In this document: one piece after another, positions 1-6,366 of the stretch | Layout of the letters: each line of letters starts with the position of its first letter | Numbering within the stretch: the stretch's first letter is position 1 | Source of the DNA: Candidatus Methanoplasma sp. | GTDB lineage: Archaea > Thermoplasmatota > Thermoplasmata > Methanomassiliicoccales > Methanomethylophilaceae | Length of the DNA: 10,295 nt | Assembly: GCA_031274665.1 (NCBI GenBank) | Contig: JAISPV010000067.1 | Coordinates: forward strand, 1-10,295 | Reading direction: 5' to 3' | Program-made: the position numbers and the translations under genes | The notes under the pieces: model-generated | The model's input: only the letters and a program-made list of their open reading frames with translations | Told to the model about the DNA's origin: nothing | Database searches by the model: none

Positions 1-166
1 CTATGACGGGGATGAAGATCAGCACCGCTGTCCACATCGCGATGGTACGCGGTTCTGCGCGTTCAAGGAAGATCAGCAGGATTATCAACAGCGCAGACAG
101 CCACATTATCACCGCAAAGAAATTCCCAAAGGCACCCAGGATACTGTCGTCCAACGGTATATCCAT
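1..166 (-). CDS. cls: Cardiolipin synthase / phospholipase D-type protein, N-terminal part (cut by left edge)
   Basis: Only the first 55 codons lie in the window; the gene runs off the left edge. The reading starts MDIPLDDSILGAFGNFF, then gives a membrane helix (about residues 17-34), a short charged turn with ERAEPRT (35-41), and a second helix ending FIPVI at the edge. Two N-terminal helices separated by an 'E-x-x-x-P-x-x-T' turn, the second closing on a P-V-I-G-type sequence, is the usual entry of cardiolipin synthases (PLDc_N domain), membrane enzymes that join phosphatidyl or archaetidyl groups through two HKD motifs. Those catalytic motifs would lie outside the window, so the enzymatic call is inferred. 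The ATG at 164-166 is the first start after an in-frame stop and has no SD site, but a TATA-like element lies about 28 nt upstream, fitting a leaderless mRNA. It is divergent from the efflux operon. Confidence 0.72.
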   Translation of the reverse strand, partial: MDIPLDDSILGAFGNFFAVIMWLSALLIILLIFLERAEPRTIAMWTAVLIFIPVI

Positions 167-189
167 CGGTATGAAGATAAAGAAGTTTG

Positions 190-197
190 ATTAAAAA
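190..197 (-). promoter_or_regulatory. TATA-like element for the cardiolipin synthase-type gene
   Basis: On the minus strand the sequence reads TTTTTAAT, centred about 28 nt before the ATG at 166. This is the spacing expected if transcription begins at or next to the start codon. No SD sequence lies between it and the ATG, which supports a leaderless transcript. Confidence 0.45.
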
Positions 198-292
198 GGT
201 TTCTTTCCAAACTAAAGCGGGGTTATCGGATCTGTCGATCGAGGGCGTTCCGCGAGACGGCATCCGCATTTGACCGATTGTGAGTAAAATTG

Positions 293-304
293 TTTATATA
301 ATAA
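293..304 (+). promoter_or_regulatory. TATA box of the marR-ABC efflux operon
   Basis: TTTATATAATAA is a strong archaeal-type TATA element in an otherwise more GC-rich area. Transcription would start near 322-327, leaving a leader of roughly 20 nt before the ATG at 344. A weak SD-like AAGGA (329-333) lies within that leader. Confidence 0.6.
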
Positions 305-308
305 ATTA

Positions 309-321
309 CTAATGCTGTTAG
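309..321 (+). promoter_or_regulatory. Possible MarR operator (CTAA-N5-TTAG)
   Basis: A short inverted repeat, CTAA at 309-312 and TTAG at 318-321, sits between the TATA box and the expected transcription start of the marR operon. A repressor bound here would block initiation, which fits the autoregulation usual for MarR proteins. The arms are only 4 bp, so chance is a real alternative. Confidence 0.25.
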
Positions 322-343
322 CGAAAATAAGGAATGAGAAAAA

Positions 344-772
344 ATGGATTATAACGAACTTGCGAGAGAATTCATTCAGAATATGCGCACAGTTCAAACA
401 CTAAGCTGGCAGAAACGCATCCGGGATGACTTTCGCGGGGAGTTCTTCATTCTTCAATGCATCAGAGAGAGACAGGGCAAGACCGATCCCAGCCACATAA
501 GGGACACGATAGGCGTCAGTTCGGCGCGTGTCGCCACGATCCTGAACAGCCTTGAGAGCAAGGGGCTGATCACACGCGAGATCGATGTCGACGACCGTCG
601 GAAGATCATTGTCACACTGACACAAAAAGGTGCGGACCAGGTAGAGGTGTGGCGGAAAGAACAGACGGAAAGGATAAAGGATTTCCTTATGTTGCTTGGG
701 GAGGAAGACGCAAAAGAATTGGTACGGATCCTCGGCAGGTCAGCGGAGGTGCTGTCTGCCCCAAGAGTATGA
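344..772 (+). CDS. MarR-family transcriptional regulator
   Basis: A 142-residue winged-helix DNA-binding protein, normal length for MarR. An N-terminal helix (about 3-30) should contribute to the dimer interface. The core follows: helices around 31-57, a recognition helix at about 59-73 (SSARVATILNSLESKG), then the wing with the diagnostic D-D-R-R-K (83-87) and VTLTQKG (90-96). The C-terminal helices (about 98-136) complete the dimer domain. MarR proteins usually repress their own operon and release DNA when they bind a small, often aromatic or toxic, ligand. Here the gene leads an operon with two ABC exporter half-transporters, so it most likely controls their expression; the ligand cannot be read from sequence. 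The ATG at 344 is preceded by a good TATA box and a weak SD. Its TGA at 770-772 is followed at once by a perfect hairpin. Confidence 0.9.
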   Translation: MDYNELAREFIQNMRTVQTLSWQKRIRDDFRGEFFILQCIRERQGKTDPSHIRDTIGVSSARVATILNSLESKGLITREIDVDDRRKIIVTLTQKGADQVEVWRKEQTERIKDFLMLLGEEDAKELVRILGRSAEVLSAPRV

Positions 773-773
773 A

Positions 774-794
774 CGGACGCCGATCCGGCGTCCG
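774..794 (+). other. Perfect 9-bp hairpin between marR and the first ABC gene
   Basis: CGGACGCCG (774-782) and CGGCGTCCG (786-794) are exact inverse complements around an ATC loop, beginning one base after the marR stop codon. No T-run follows, so it is not a typical U-rich terminator. It could stabilise or process the mRNA end, tune the marR:transporter ratio, or serve as a DNA site. A TATA-like CATATATC (796-803) follows it and might give the ABC genes a secondary start, but this is weak. Confidence 0.5.
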
Positions 795-833
795 ACATAT
801 ATCACGATAATAACAAAACGGAACGAAGGTAAC

Positions 834-2594
834 ATGACGAACATTTTAAGATATCTTAACCGGAAAGAATGGGCCCTGATCGGAGTGATCGTCGCCTTCA
901 CTCTTGTCCAGGTCTGGCTCAATCTGAAGGTCCCGGAATATATGGGAGTGATCACAATACTCATCGAGACCCCCGGCAGCGAGATGGACGACATTATAAC
1001 GAACGGCGGGTACATGGTCCTCTGCGCGCTCGGGAGTCTCGTGGCCGCCGTTGTGATCGGGTTCATAGCTTCTAAGATAGGTGCGTCTTTCGCTCAAAGA
1101 CTCAGAAGCCTTCAGTTCAACAAGGTCGAATCTTTTTCTATGGGCGAGATCAACAGATTCTCGATAGCGAGCCTCATTACCCGCTCGACCAACGACGTCA
1201 CGCAGATACAGCTGGTCATCACAATGGGATTGCAGCTTATCATCTTCGGGCCGGCGCTTGCCGTGTGGGCGCTCTTCAAGATCATCGGCAAAGGCCTCGA
1301 ATGGACGATCGCGACCGGCGTTGCGATGGCCTTCCTTACTTCGATGTTCGTTGTGATAATAATAGCGGTGATCCCCAAATTCAGAAGGATGCAGACGCTT
1401 ACCGACAACATTAACAGAGTGGCAAGGGAGAACCTTACCGGACTTCCGGTCATCCGCGCGTATAATGCGGAAGAATATCAAAAGTCCAAATTCGAGAGAG
1501 CGAACGCCGAACTGACCGGCACCCAGCTCTATACGACGCGTGCCATGGCGACGATGTTCCCCTTTGTGGGGTTCATCATGAACGCACTCATCCTTTCCAT
1601 CTATTGGATCGGCGCCATACTTATCAACAATGCCGCCCCGGCCGATGTACTGCCGACATTCTCGAATATGATCGTGTTCTCGTCGTATTCCATGCAGGTG
1701 ATGATGGCGATCATGATGATCCTGATGCTTTTTATCTTCCTGCCGAGGGCGCAGGTGTCCGCGAGGCGTATCGCGGAGGTCATCGACACAGGATCATCCA
1801 TCAAGGACGGTACGGTCACCGAGAACAACAACGGCCTGAGCGGAGAGGTCGAATTCAAGAATGTGAGTTTCAAATACCCAGGTGCGGCGGATTACGTCCT
1901 GCGTGATGTCAGTTTTTCGGTCAAACGGGGCGAGACGGCCGCATTCATCGGTTCGACGGGCAGCGGGAAGAGCACGCTCATAAATCTTATTCCCAGATTC
2001 TACGATGTGACGGAAGGGTCTGTCACGGTGGACGGCGTGGATGTCCGCGAATATAAATTGGCATCTCTTTGCGATAAGATCGGATACGTACCGCAGAAAA
2101 GCGTCCTTTTCAGCGGGACGCTCGCGTCCAACGTGGCATTCGGCGATAACGGCGGCGCACCGGCGACCGAAGAGGATGTGGAAAACGCCGTGAGGATCGC
2201 TCAGGGAAAGGACTTCGTCGAAAAGATGGACGGGGCATACAACGCAACGGTCGCACGCGGCGGCACAAACCTTTCCGGCGGTCAGAAACAGCGTATATCG
2301 ATCGCACGGGCAGTGTGCAGGGCCCCGGAGATCTACATCTTCGACGACAGCTTCTCGGCGCTTGATTACAAGACCGACCGCACACTGAGGACCGCCTTGA
2401 AAAAAGAGACCAAGGGCGCCACAAGCATGATCGTGGCCCAGCGTATCGGCACCATAATGGATGCCGATAAGATCATCGTGCTTGACGACGGAGAGGTTGT
2501 GGGGATCGGAAAGCACAAAGAGCTTCTCGGAACGTGTAAAGTGTACAAAGAGATCGCGATGTCGCAGCTGAGCGAAGAGGAGCTGGCACTATGA
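834..2594 (+). CDS. ABC exporter half-transporter A (degenerate-site subunit of a heterodimer)
   Basis: A 586-residue TM-NBD half-transporter of the multidrug exporter type (type IV fold). Six membrane helices lie at about 13-35, 58-82, 132-152, 158-181, 240-266 and 280-303, followed by the nucleotide-binding domain: Walker A GSTGSGKST (373-381), Q-loop Q421, an intact LSGGQ signature (480-484), Walker B IYIFDD (500-505) and D-loop SALD (508-511). Two catalytic positions are changed: the Walker B glutamate is Asp (D505) and the switch histidine is Gln (Q536, in VAQR). These changes mark the non-hydrolytic site of heterodimeric exporters such as TM287/288, BmrCD and LmrCD. The start at 834 gives MTNILRYL, the family's usual short N-terminus, with an AAGGT just upstream. 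A longer frame opens at 696 but would overlap marR. The stop overlaps the next gene's start. The substrate is unknown; a drug, toxic metabolite or lipid is plausible. Confidence 0.93.
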   Translation: MTNILRYLNRKEWALIGVIVAFTLVQVWLNLKVPEYMGVITILIETPGSEMDDIITNGGYMVLCALGSLVAAVVIGFIASKIGASFAQRLRSLQFNKVESFSMGEINRFSIASLITRSTNDVTQIQLVITMGLQLIIFGPALAVWALFKIIGKGLEWTIATGVAMAFLTSMFVVIIIAVIPKFRRMQTLTDNINRVARENLTGLPVIRAYNAEEYQKSKFERANAELTGTQLYTTRAMATMFPFVGFIMNALILSIYWIGAILINNAAPADVLPTFSNMIVFSSYSMQVMMAIMMILMLFIFLPRAQVSARRIAEVIDTGSSIKDGTVTENNNGLSGEVEFKNVSFKYPGAADYVLRDVSFSVKRGETAAFIGSTGSGKSTLINLIPRFYDVTEGSVTVDGVDVREYKLASLCDKIGYVPQKSVLFSGTLASNVAFGDNGGAPATEEDVENAVRIAQGKDFVEKMDGAYNATVARGGTNLSGGQKQRISIARAVCRAPEIYIFDDSFSALDYKTDRTLRTALKKETKGATSMIVAQRIGTIMDADKIIVLDDGEVVGIGKHKELLGTCKVYKEIAMSQLSEEELAL

Positions 2595-4438
2595 GCGATG
2601 AAACACAGCACAGCAGACCGCCGGCCAGAGGTCCGATGGGGCGCGGAGGTATGGGTCCGGCCGAAAAACCAAAGGAATTCAAAAAGACCATGGTAAAGCT
2701 GATACATTACTGCAAAGCATACCTCCCGCAGGTCGTCGCAGCGTTGATAATGGCGGCCTTCGGAACGGTGCTTCAGGTCATCGGCCCGGACTACCTGAAA
2801 GCACTGACCGACGAGATAACGAAGGGCCTCCCGGCGTTATTGAGCGGGATCCCGAACTCCATCGATATGCATGCGATCGAGGCCATCACTTTTACGTTGG
2901 TAGGCCTGTACGTCTGCGCCGCGGTATTGAATTTCCTGCAGGGCTGGACGATGGCGACGGTCACACAAAAGATATCCAAACAGATGAGGTCTGACATTTC
3001 GAACAAGATCAACCGCCTGCCGTTCAGATTCTTTAACAAAGTTAGCTACGGCGATGTCCTGAGCCGTCTGACGAACGATATCGACACCATAGGGCAGACG
3101 CTCAACCAAAGCGTATCCACACTCGTGACGGCCGCGGCGATGTTGGTCGGCTCTCTGATAATGATGCTTTGGACGAATGTGACAATGGCGATGACCGCCA
3201 TCGGCGCCAGCCTTGTGGGGTTCGTACTGATAATGGTGATCATGAAGAGGTCTCAAAAACACTTTGTCGCGCAGCAGAAGGACCTCGGCAATGTCAACGG
3301 TCACGTCGAGGAGGCATACACCGGGCACAACGTCATAAAAGTATACAACAGCGGCGCGGCATTCAAAAAGACCTTCGACGAAATAAACCAGAGATTATAC
3401 GAGAGCGGGTGGAAATCCCAATTCTTCTCCGGGCTGATGTTCCCGCTGATGTCGTTCATAGGAAACTTCGGATATGTGGCCGTATGCATCGTCGGGGCCG
3501 TGTTGGCGATGAACGGCACGATCTCTTTCGGAGTGATAGTTGCGTTCATGATATACGTAAGGCTGTTCACGCAGCCCCTCTCTCAGTTCGCACAGGCCGC
3601 GAGCAGTCTCCAGCGGACCGCAGCGGCCGGCGAGCGTGTGTTCGCATTCATGGAAGAAGAAGAGTTGGAAGACGAGAGCCAGAAGGTAAAGCTCCTTACC
3701 AACGTAAAGGGGGATGTGGAATTCAGGAACGTCAAGTTCGGATACAGCCCGGGCAAGGCCGTCATACACAACTTCTCCGCGGTCGTGAAAGCAGGTCAGA
3801 AGATCGCTCTCGTGGGTCCGACGGGGGCCGGCAAGACCACGGTGGTCAACCTGCTGATGAGATTCTACGAACTTGACGACGGCGAGATACTGCTTGACGG
3901 CGTACCCACGAACGAGATGTCGCGCGAGAACGTACACGAGCAGTTCTGCATGGTGCTGCAGGATACGTGGCTGTTCGAAGGCACCATAAAGGAGAACATC
4001 GTATACTCGATGACCGGTGTTTCCGACGAGGATGTCATCGCCGCCTGTAAGACCGTGGGGATGAACCACTTCATACAGACGCTGCCAAACGGATATGACA
4101 CCGTACTGAACGATTCGGCGAACCTGTCCGAAGGACAGAAACAGCTGCTTACAATAGCGCGCGCCATAATCAAGGACTCACCGCTGCTGATACTCGACGA
4201 AGCGACCAGCTCCGTGGACACCCGTACCGAGCGCATCGTGCAGGGGGCCATGGACGCACTCACCGTGGGCAGGACGTCGTTCATCATCGCGCACAGGCTG
4301 TCGACGATCAAGAACGCCGACCTGATCTTGGTGCTGAAGGACGGCGACATAATCGAAAGCGGCACTCACACGGAGTTACTGGCGCAACACGGGTTCTATG
4401 CCGAACTGTACAACAGCCAGTTCGAGACGGCATCGTGA
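2591..4438 (+). CDS. ABC exporter half-transporter B (catalytic-site subunit of a heterodimer)
   Basis: A 615-residue partner of the preceding half-transporter, starting within its stop codon (ATGA), so the two should be made in equal amounts by translational coupling. A cytoplasmic N-terminal extension rich in Gly, Pro, Arg and Met (about 9-24) precedes six membrane helices at about 46-66, 98-118, 172-195, 198-219, 278-306 and 309-328. The nucleotide-binding domain has Walker A GPTGAGKTT (409-417), Q-loop Q457, Walker B LLILDE with the catalytic glutamate E537, D-loop SSVD (540-543) and switch histidine H568. The signature is altered to LSEGQ (512-516). The pattern complements half-transporter A: this subunit supplies the working Walker B and His, and A supplies the intact LSGGQ that faces them. 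The complex should export its substrate across the cytoplasmic membrane. The Gly/Pro/Arg-rich tail is common in bacterial heterodimeric exporters, so bacterial ancestry is possible. Confidence 0.93.
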   Translation: MSDETQHSRPPARGPMGRGGMGPAEKPKEFKKTMVKLIHYCKAYLPQVVAALIMAAFGTVLQVIGPDYLKALTDEITKGLPALLSGIPNSIDMHAIEAITFTLVGLYVCAAVLNFLQGWTMATVTQKISKQMRSDISNKINRLPFRFFNKVSYGDVLSRLTNDIDTIGQTLNQSVSTLVTAAAMLVGSLIMMLWTNVTMAMTAIGASLVGFVLIMVIMKRSQKHFVAQQKDLGNVNGHVEEAYTGHNVIKVYNSGAAFKKTFDEINQRLYESGWKSQFFSGLMFPLMSFIGNFGYVAVCIVGAVLAMNGTISFGVIVAFMIYVRLFTQPLSQFAQAASSLQRTAAAGERVFAFMEEEELEDESQKVKLLTNVKGDVEFRNVKFGYSPGKAVIHNFSAVVKAGQKIALVGPTGAGKTTVVNLLMRFYELDDGEILLDGVPTNEMSRENVHEQFCMVLQDTWLFEGTIKENIVYSMTGVSDEDVIAACKTVGMNHFIQTLPNGYDTVLNDSANLSEGQKQLLTIARAIIKDSPLLILDEATSSVDTRTERIVQGAMDALTVGRTSFIIAHRLSTIKNADLILVLKDGDIIESGTHTELLAQHGFYAELYNSQFETAS

Positions 4439-4471
4439 CGGGAGGATCCAAGAACACGGCATGATGTATAG

Positions 4472-4484
4472 CGGGCACCGCCCG
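4472..4484 (+). other. Small hairpin in the convergent spacer 4439-4589
   Basis: CGGGC (4472-4476) and GCCCG (4480-4484) form a 5-bp stem with an ACC loop, 34 bases after the stop of the second ABC gene. It has no T-run on either strand, so a terminator function is uncertain. I saw nothing else in the 151-base spacer between the efflux operon and the Nudix gene; reading frames across it look non-coding. Confidence 0.2.
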
Positions 4485-4589
4485 ATGCGACAGCGGATCA
4501 GTGCCCCCCATCTCGACCGCAGCGTTCATGCTTTCTCATTCAAGGATGTCACCCGGAAGAAGCCAAACCTCCGATGACGCCCATATACA

Positions 4590-4949
4590 TCAACGTCGGC
4601 CGACATGGGAAATGACGACCGAACGCGCCCACGGCACCACTATCTCATATTCTGATCGATCGAAGGCGATCCTTTCCGGGACCTCAAGGAACAGTTCGGA
4701 GACCATCTCCGGCGAATCGTTCCTCCTCTCAAGAAGCAGGCACGCGCAAACGCTGCAGCCGCTCAGATCCATCATGCCCAGGATCTCTATCGCATATCCG
4801 GATTCTTCCAGGAATTCCCTTTCCGCGGCCTCTTTGACGGATTCCCCCTCCTTGATGCTGCCCCCCGGCAGCTCCCAGCCCCCGCGTCTCTCGTTGAGGA
4901 CCATAAGGAACCTGTCGCCTTCGAAAGCAACAGCGTAAACGGTCGCCAC
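4590..4949 (-). CDS. Nudix hydrolase
   Basis: A 119-residue compact Nudix protein. The Nudix box G-x5-E-x7-R-E-U-x-E-E-x-G-U is complete: G30, E36, R44, E45, E48, E49, G51, Y52. The glutamates of the R-E-x-x-E-E helix bind the divalent metals that drive hydrolysis of a nucleoside diphosphate linked to another group. The preceding GGWELPGG (23-30) is the usual loop before the box. Substrates in this superfamily include oxidised nucleotides, ADP-ribose, NADH and capped RNA; none can be chosen from this sequence. The start is GTG at 4947-4949, one base after the fibrillarin stop, with a good SD-like GGAAGGG inside the end of that gene. The two are therefore almost surely co-transcribed and coupled. 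A link to RNA metabolism is suggested by this neighbour only. Confidence 0.88.
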   Translation of the reverse strand: MATVYAVAFEGDRFLMVLNERRGGWELPGGSIKEGESVKEAAEREFLEESGYAIEILGMMDLSGCSVCACLLLERRNDSPEMVSELFLEVPERIAFDRSEYEIVVPWARSVVISHVGRR

Positions 4950-4950
4950 G

Positions 4951-5646
4951 TCACACCCTTCCGAAGACGATCATCCTGTGGGCGTTCTCATACGGCTCAA
5001 GGTCTCTGGAGTCCAATATCATGAATCCTCTCTCTTTCAATCTTTTCTCGGACATCCTGTAGATGTCGGAAGGCTGCGAGGCGACGTCCTCAGACCTGGC
5101 CTTGATGGCCACCATTCCGATGTCCGCACGGAAAAGGTCCATGTTGTCCGCGATAATGTCCGCCTGTCTTTTTTGAGCGATATCGGCGTAGACCATATCC
5201 AGCGGCCCGACGGCGAACTGATATTCCTCGGGGTCGGTGGCATCGCCGAGTATCGGGAGCATGTTGGGCCTGGAGGCGCAGGTATTCACAAGGTCCCTGA
5301 ACATCCTGGGCGCGAATTCCACGCAGTATATCTTCCCTTCTGCGGCGATGTCGGACACGTGGGAAGCGGTGGTCCCGCTGGAAGCGCCAAGATAGAGGAC
5401 CCTGCTGTCCCTTTTTATCGGAAAGATCCTGCCGCCCGTTCTTAGGTACGCGGCGAGCTTGCTCTTTCTCGGATTCCATTCCCGATACTCTCGGCCGGAG
5501 ACCGTCACAAGCTTCTCCCCGTATACTCTGACGCCGGGGTCGGAAGAGACCGTGTAAAGTCTGCCGTCCTCCGAGAACACAGAGCCGCCGGTATGGTCGA
5601 GGGGTATCATCGTTTTGTAATCGGCGTATGATTTAATAATGACCAT
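4951..5646 (-). CDS. flpA: Fibrillarin-like rRNA/tRNA 2'-O-methyltransferase
   Basis: A 231-residue archaeal fibrillarin, normal length. This is the S-adenosylmethionine-dependent subunit of box C/D ribonucleoproteins: guide RNAs select a ribose in rRNA or tRNA, and fibrillarin with Nop5 and L7Ae methylates its 2'-OH. An N-terminal beta domain (about 1-55) is followed by REWNPRKSKLAAYL (55-68), the AdoMet loop VLYLGASSGTT (83-93) with SHVSDI (95-100), the acidic CVEFAPR (108-114), ILGDA (132-136), YADIAQ (153-158) with the conserved D155, and IKARS (181-185) with the conserved K182. LEPYENAH (216-223) is the usual C-terminal motif. The ATG at 5644-5646 gives a typical N-terminus. No SD precedes it; a TATA box lies 44 nt upstream. 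The usual partner gene nop5 is not adjacent: a Nudix gene follows and a divergent membrane gene lies upstream. Confidence 0.96.
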   Translation of the reverse strand: MVIIKSYADYKTMIPLDHTGGSVFSEDGRLYTVSSDPGVRVYGEKLVTVSGREYREWNPRKSKLAAYLRTGGRIFPIKRDSRVLYLGASSGTTASHVSDIAAEGKIYCVEFAPRMFRDLVNTCASRPNMLPILGDATDPEEYQFAVGPLDMVYADIAQKRQADIIADNMDLFRADIGMVAIKARSEDVASQPSDIYRMSEKRLKERGFMILDSRDLEPYENAHRMIVFGRV

Positions 5647-5686
5647 ATCGAAGGAGGTATGTAACGCTCCGGAAATGTTAGCCGTT

Positions 5687-5693
5687 CTTTATA
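5687..5693 (-). promoter_or_regulatory. TATA box for flpA
   Basis: On the minus strand this reads TATAAAG, centred about 44 nt before the flpA ATG, implying a leader of roughly 20 nt. A second AT-rich element (ACTTATATATAG, about 5696-5707) lies just upstream and could be an alternative. Both sit in the 202-base divergent spacer 5647-5848. The rest of that spacer holds the opposite promoter, a 7-base direct repeat GATCTGC (5721-5727 and 5772-5778) and a 4-bp hairpin (5731-5742); I saw no RNA gene in it. Confidence 0.5.
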
Positions 5694-5794
5694 TTCTATA
5701 TATAAGTAATATATACCTTTGATCTGCCCCGTCCGGCGGGACCGATCCGTGACCGCACACTGTCAACGATCGATCTGCAAAAAAGTCAGCAGCC

Positions 5795-5804
5795 TTTTAT
5801 ATTA
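5795..5804 (+). promoter_or_regulatory. TATA box for the first four-TM membrane gene
   Basis: TTTTATATTA lies about 50 nt before the ATG at 5849. Transcription would begin near 5825, leaving a leader of about 23 nt that contains a strong SD. Confidence 0.55.
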
Positions 5805-5834
5805 CGCAGGCGCGTACGATTGCTCGGAAACCAT

Positions 5835-5841
5835 AAGGAGG
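5835..5841 (+). promoter_or_regulatory. Strong Shine-Dalgarno site of the first four-TM gene
   Basis: AAGGAGG lies 7 nt before the ATG at 5849, the best SD in the window. It fixes that start codon and contrasts with the neighbouring genes, which appear leaderless. Confidence 0.75.
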
Positions 5842-5848
5842 AAAACAA

Positions 5849-6301
5849 ATGGTTGATAACAAAGCAAGGACGATGATATTCGCCCTGATCGTCCTGATGA
5901 GCGCCGTCATCGGCATCGTCGGAGTATTCATGGTATGGCTGGATTTCGGAGTTCCTACATACACCGGTTGGGAATTCTTTATGAAGACCCTTAACGGCAC
6001 ATCTTTTGGAGGCCTCAGCGACAGTTACCCCGCATATATGCCGATGCTGGTCCTGATGTTCTCTTTGTCCGGAGCGATAAGCGGACTGGTCGCGGCCATA
6101 AGGCCGGGGAGAGCCAACGGACCCGGCACGATGCTGAACGGGATCGTCGTAGCGATCGCTTCGATAGTGTTCATATGGTACTTCAGTAACAATTTCACTT
6201 CCGAGGTCTTAGGCACAGGGGTCTATATCGGTGCAGCCGCAGGTGTGCTGATGCTGTTATTCGGAGCGCTGATGACATTTTTGAAGACAGGGAACCGATG
6301 A
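5849..6301 (+). CDS. Four-TM membrane protein of unknown function (tandem paralogue 1)
   Basis: I do not recognise a named family. The 150-residue protein has four predicted membrane helices (about 9-29, 61-84, 93-113, 123-146) with short loops. After helix 1 comes VFMVWLDFG (26-34), then YTGWEFFM (38-45), a small loop rich in Gly/Ser, and YMPMLVL (63-69) leading into helix 2. A basic loop, RPGRANG (85-91), probably faces the cytoplasm. The W-rich stretch after helix 1, with 'YTG-x-x-x-F-M' and 'Y-M-P', recurs in the next gene, so the two are paralogues from a tandem duplication. There is no signal peptide separate from helix 1 and no catalytic or metal motif. The start has a perfect SD and its own TATA box. 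The outside loop between helices 1 and 2 is the best-conserved part between the paralogues and is likely where any function resides. Confidence 0.85.
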   Translation: MVDNKARTMIFALIVLMSAVIGIVGVFMVWLDFGVPTYTGWEFFMKTLNGTSFGGLSDSYPAYMPMLVLMFSLSGAISGLVAAIRPGRANGPGTMLNGIVVAIASIVFIWYFSNNFTSEVLGTGVYIGAAAGVLMLLFGALMTFLKTGNR

Positions 6302-6325
6302 GAGCCGCCCGACAGACAAAAAAAC

Positions 6326-6344
6326 TTTTTACACAACTCTTTTT
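6326..6344 (+). terminator. T-rich stretch after the first four-TM gene
   Basis: Two runs of five T (6326-6330 and 6340-6344) lie 25-43 bases after the stop codon at 6301. Oligo-T on the coding strand is the main intrinsic termination signal in archaea. The second run overlaps the TATA-like element of the next gene, so this segment may both end one transcript and start another. Confidence 0.4.
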
Positions 6345-6347
6345 ATT
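6339..6347 (+). promoter_or_regulatory. TATA-like element for the second four-TM gene
   Basis: CTTTTTATT is centred about 24 nt before the GTG at 6367, the spacing of a leaderless transcript. No SD is present between it and the start. Confidence 0.4.
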
Positions 6348-6366
6348 CCGATCGTGATGTTCATTT

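Noticed and set aside
3..194. 63-codon plus-strand ORF
   Set aside because: It is the antisense shadow of the cardiolipin synthase-type frame, with no promoter or SD.
63..269. 68-codon minus-strand ORF at the left end
   Set aside because: Its sequence has no protein-like features. A different minus-strand frame over 1-166 gives a convincing two-helix cardiolipin synthase N-terminus.
696..833. N-terminal extension of the first ABC half-transporter back to 696
   Set aside because: It would overlap the last 77 bases of marR and run through the hairpin and the GC-poor spacer. The ATG at 834 has an SD and matches the usual family start.
3169..3876. 235-codon plus-strand ORF inside the second ABC gene
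   Set aside because: It is an out-of-frame, Arg-rich shadow of a gene whose own frame carries all ABC motifs.
4501..4938. 145-codon plus-strand ORF
   Set aside because: It lies antisense to the Nudix gene, which has an intact Nudix box. The plus frame is Ser/Arg-rich without domain features.
5665..5848. A small RNA gene in the divergent spacer
   Set aside because: I found TATA elements, a 7-base direct repeat and only a 4-bp hairpin. No box C/D, H/ACA or tRNA-like structure could be supported.
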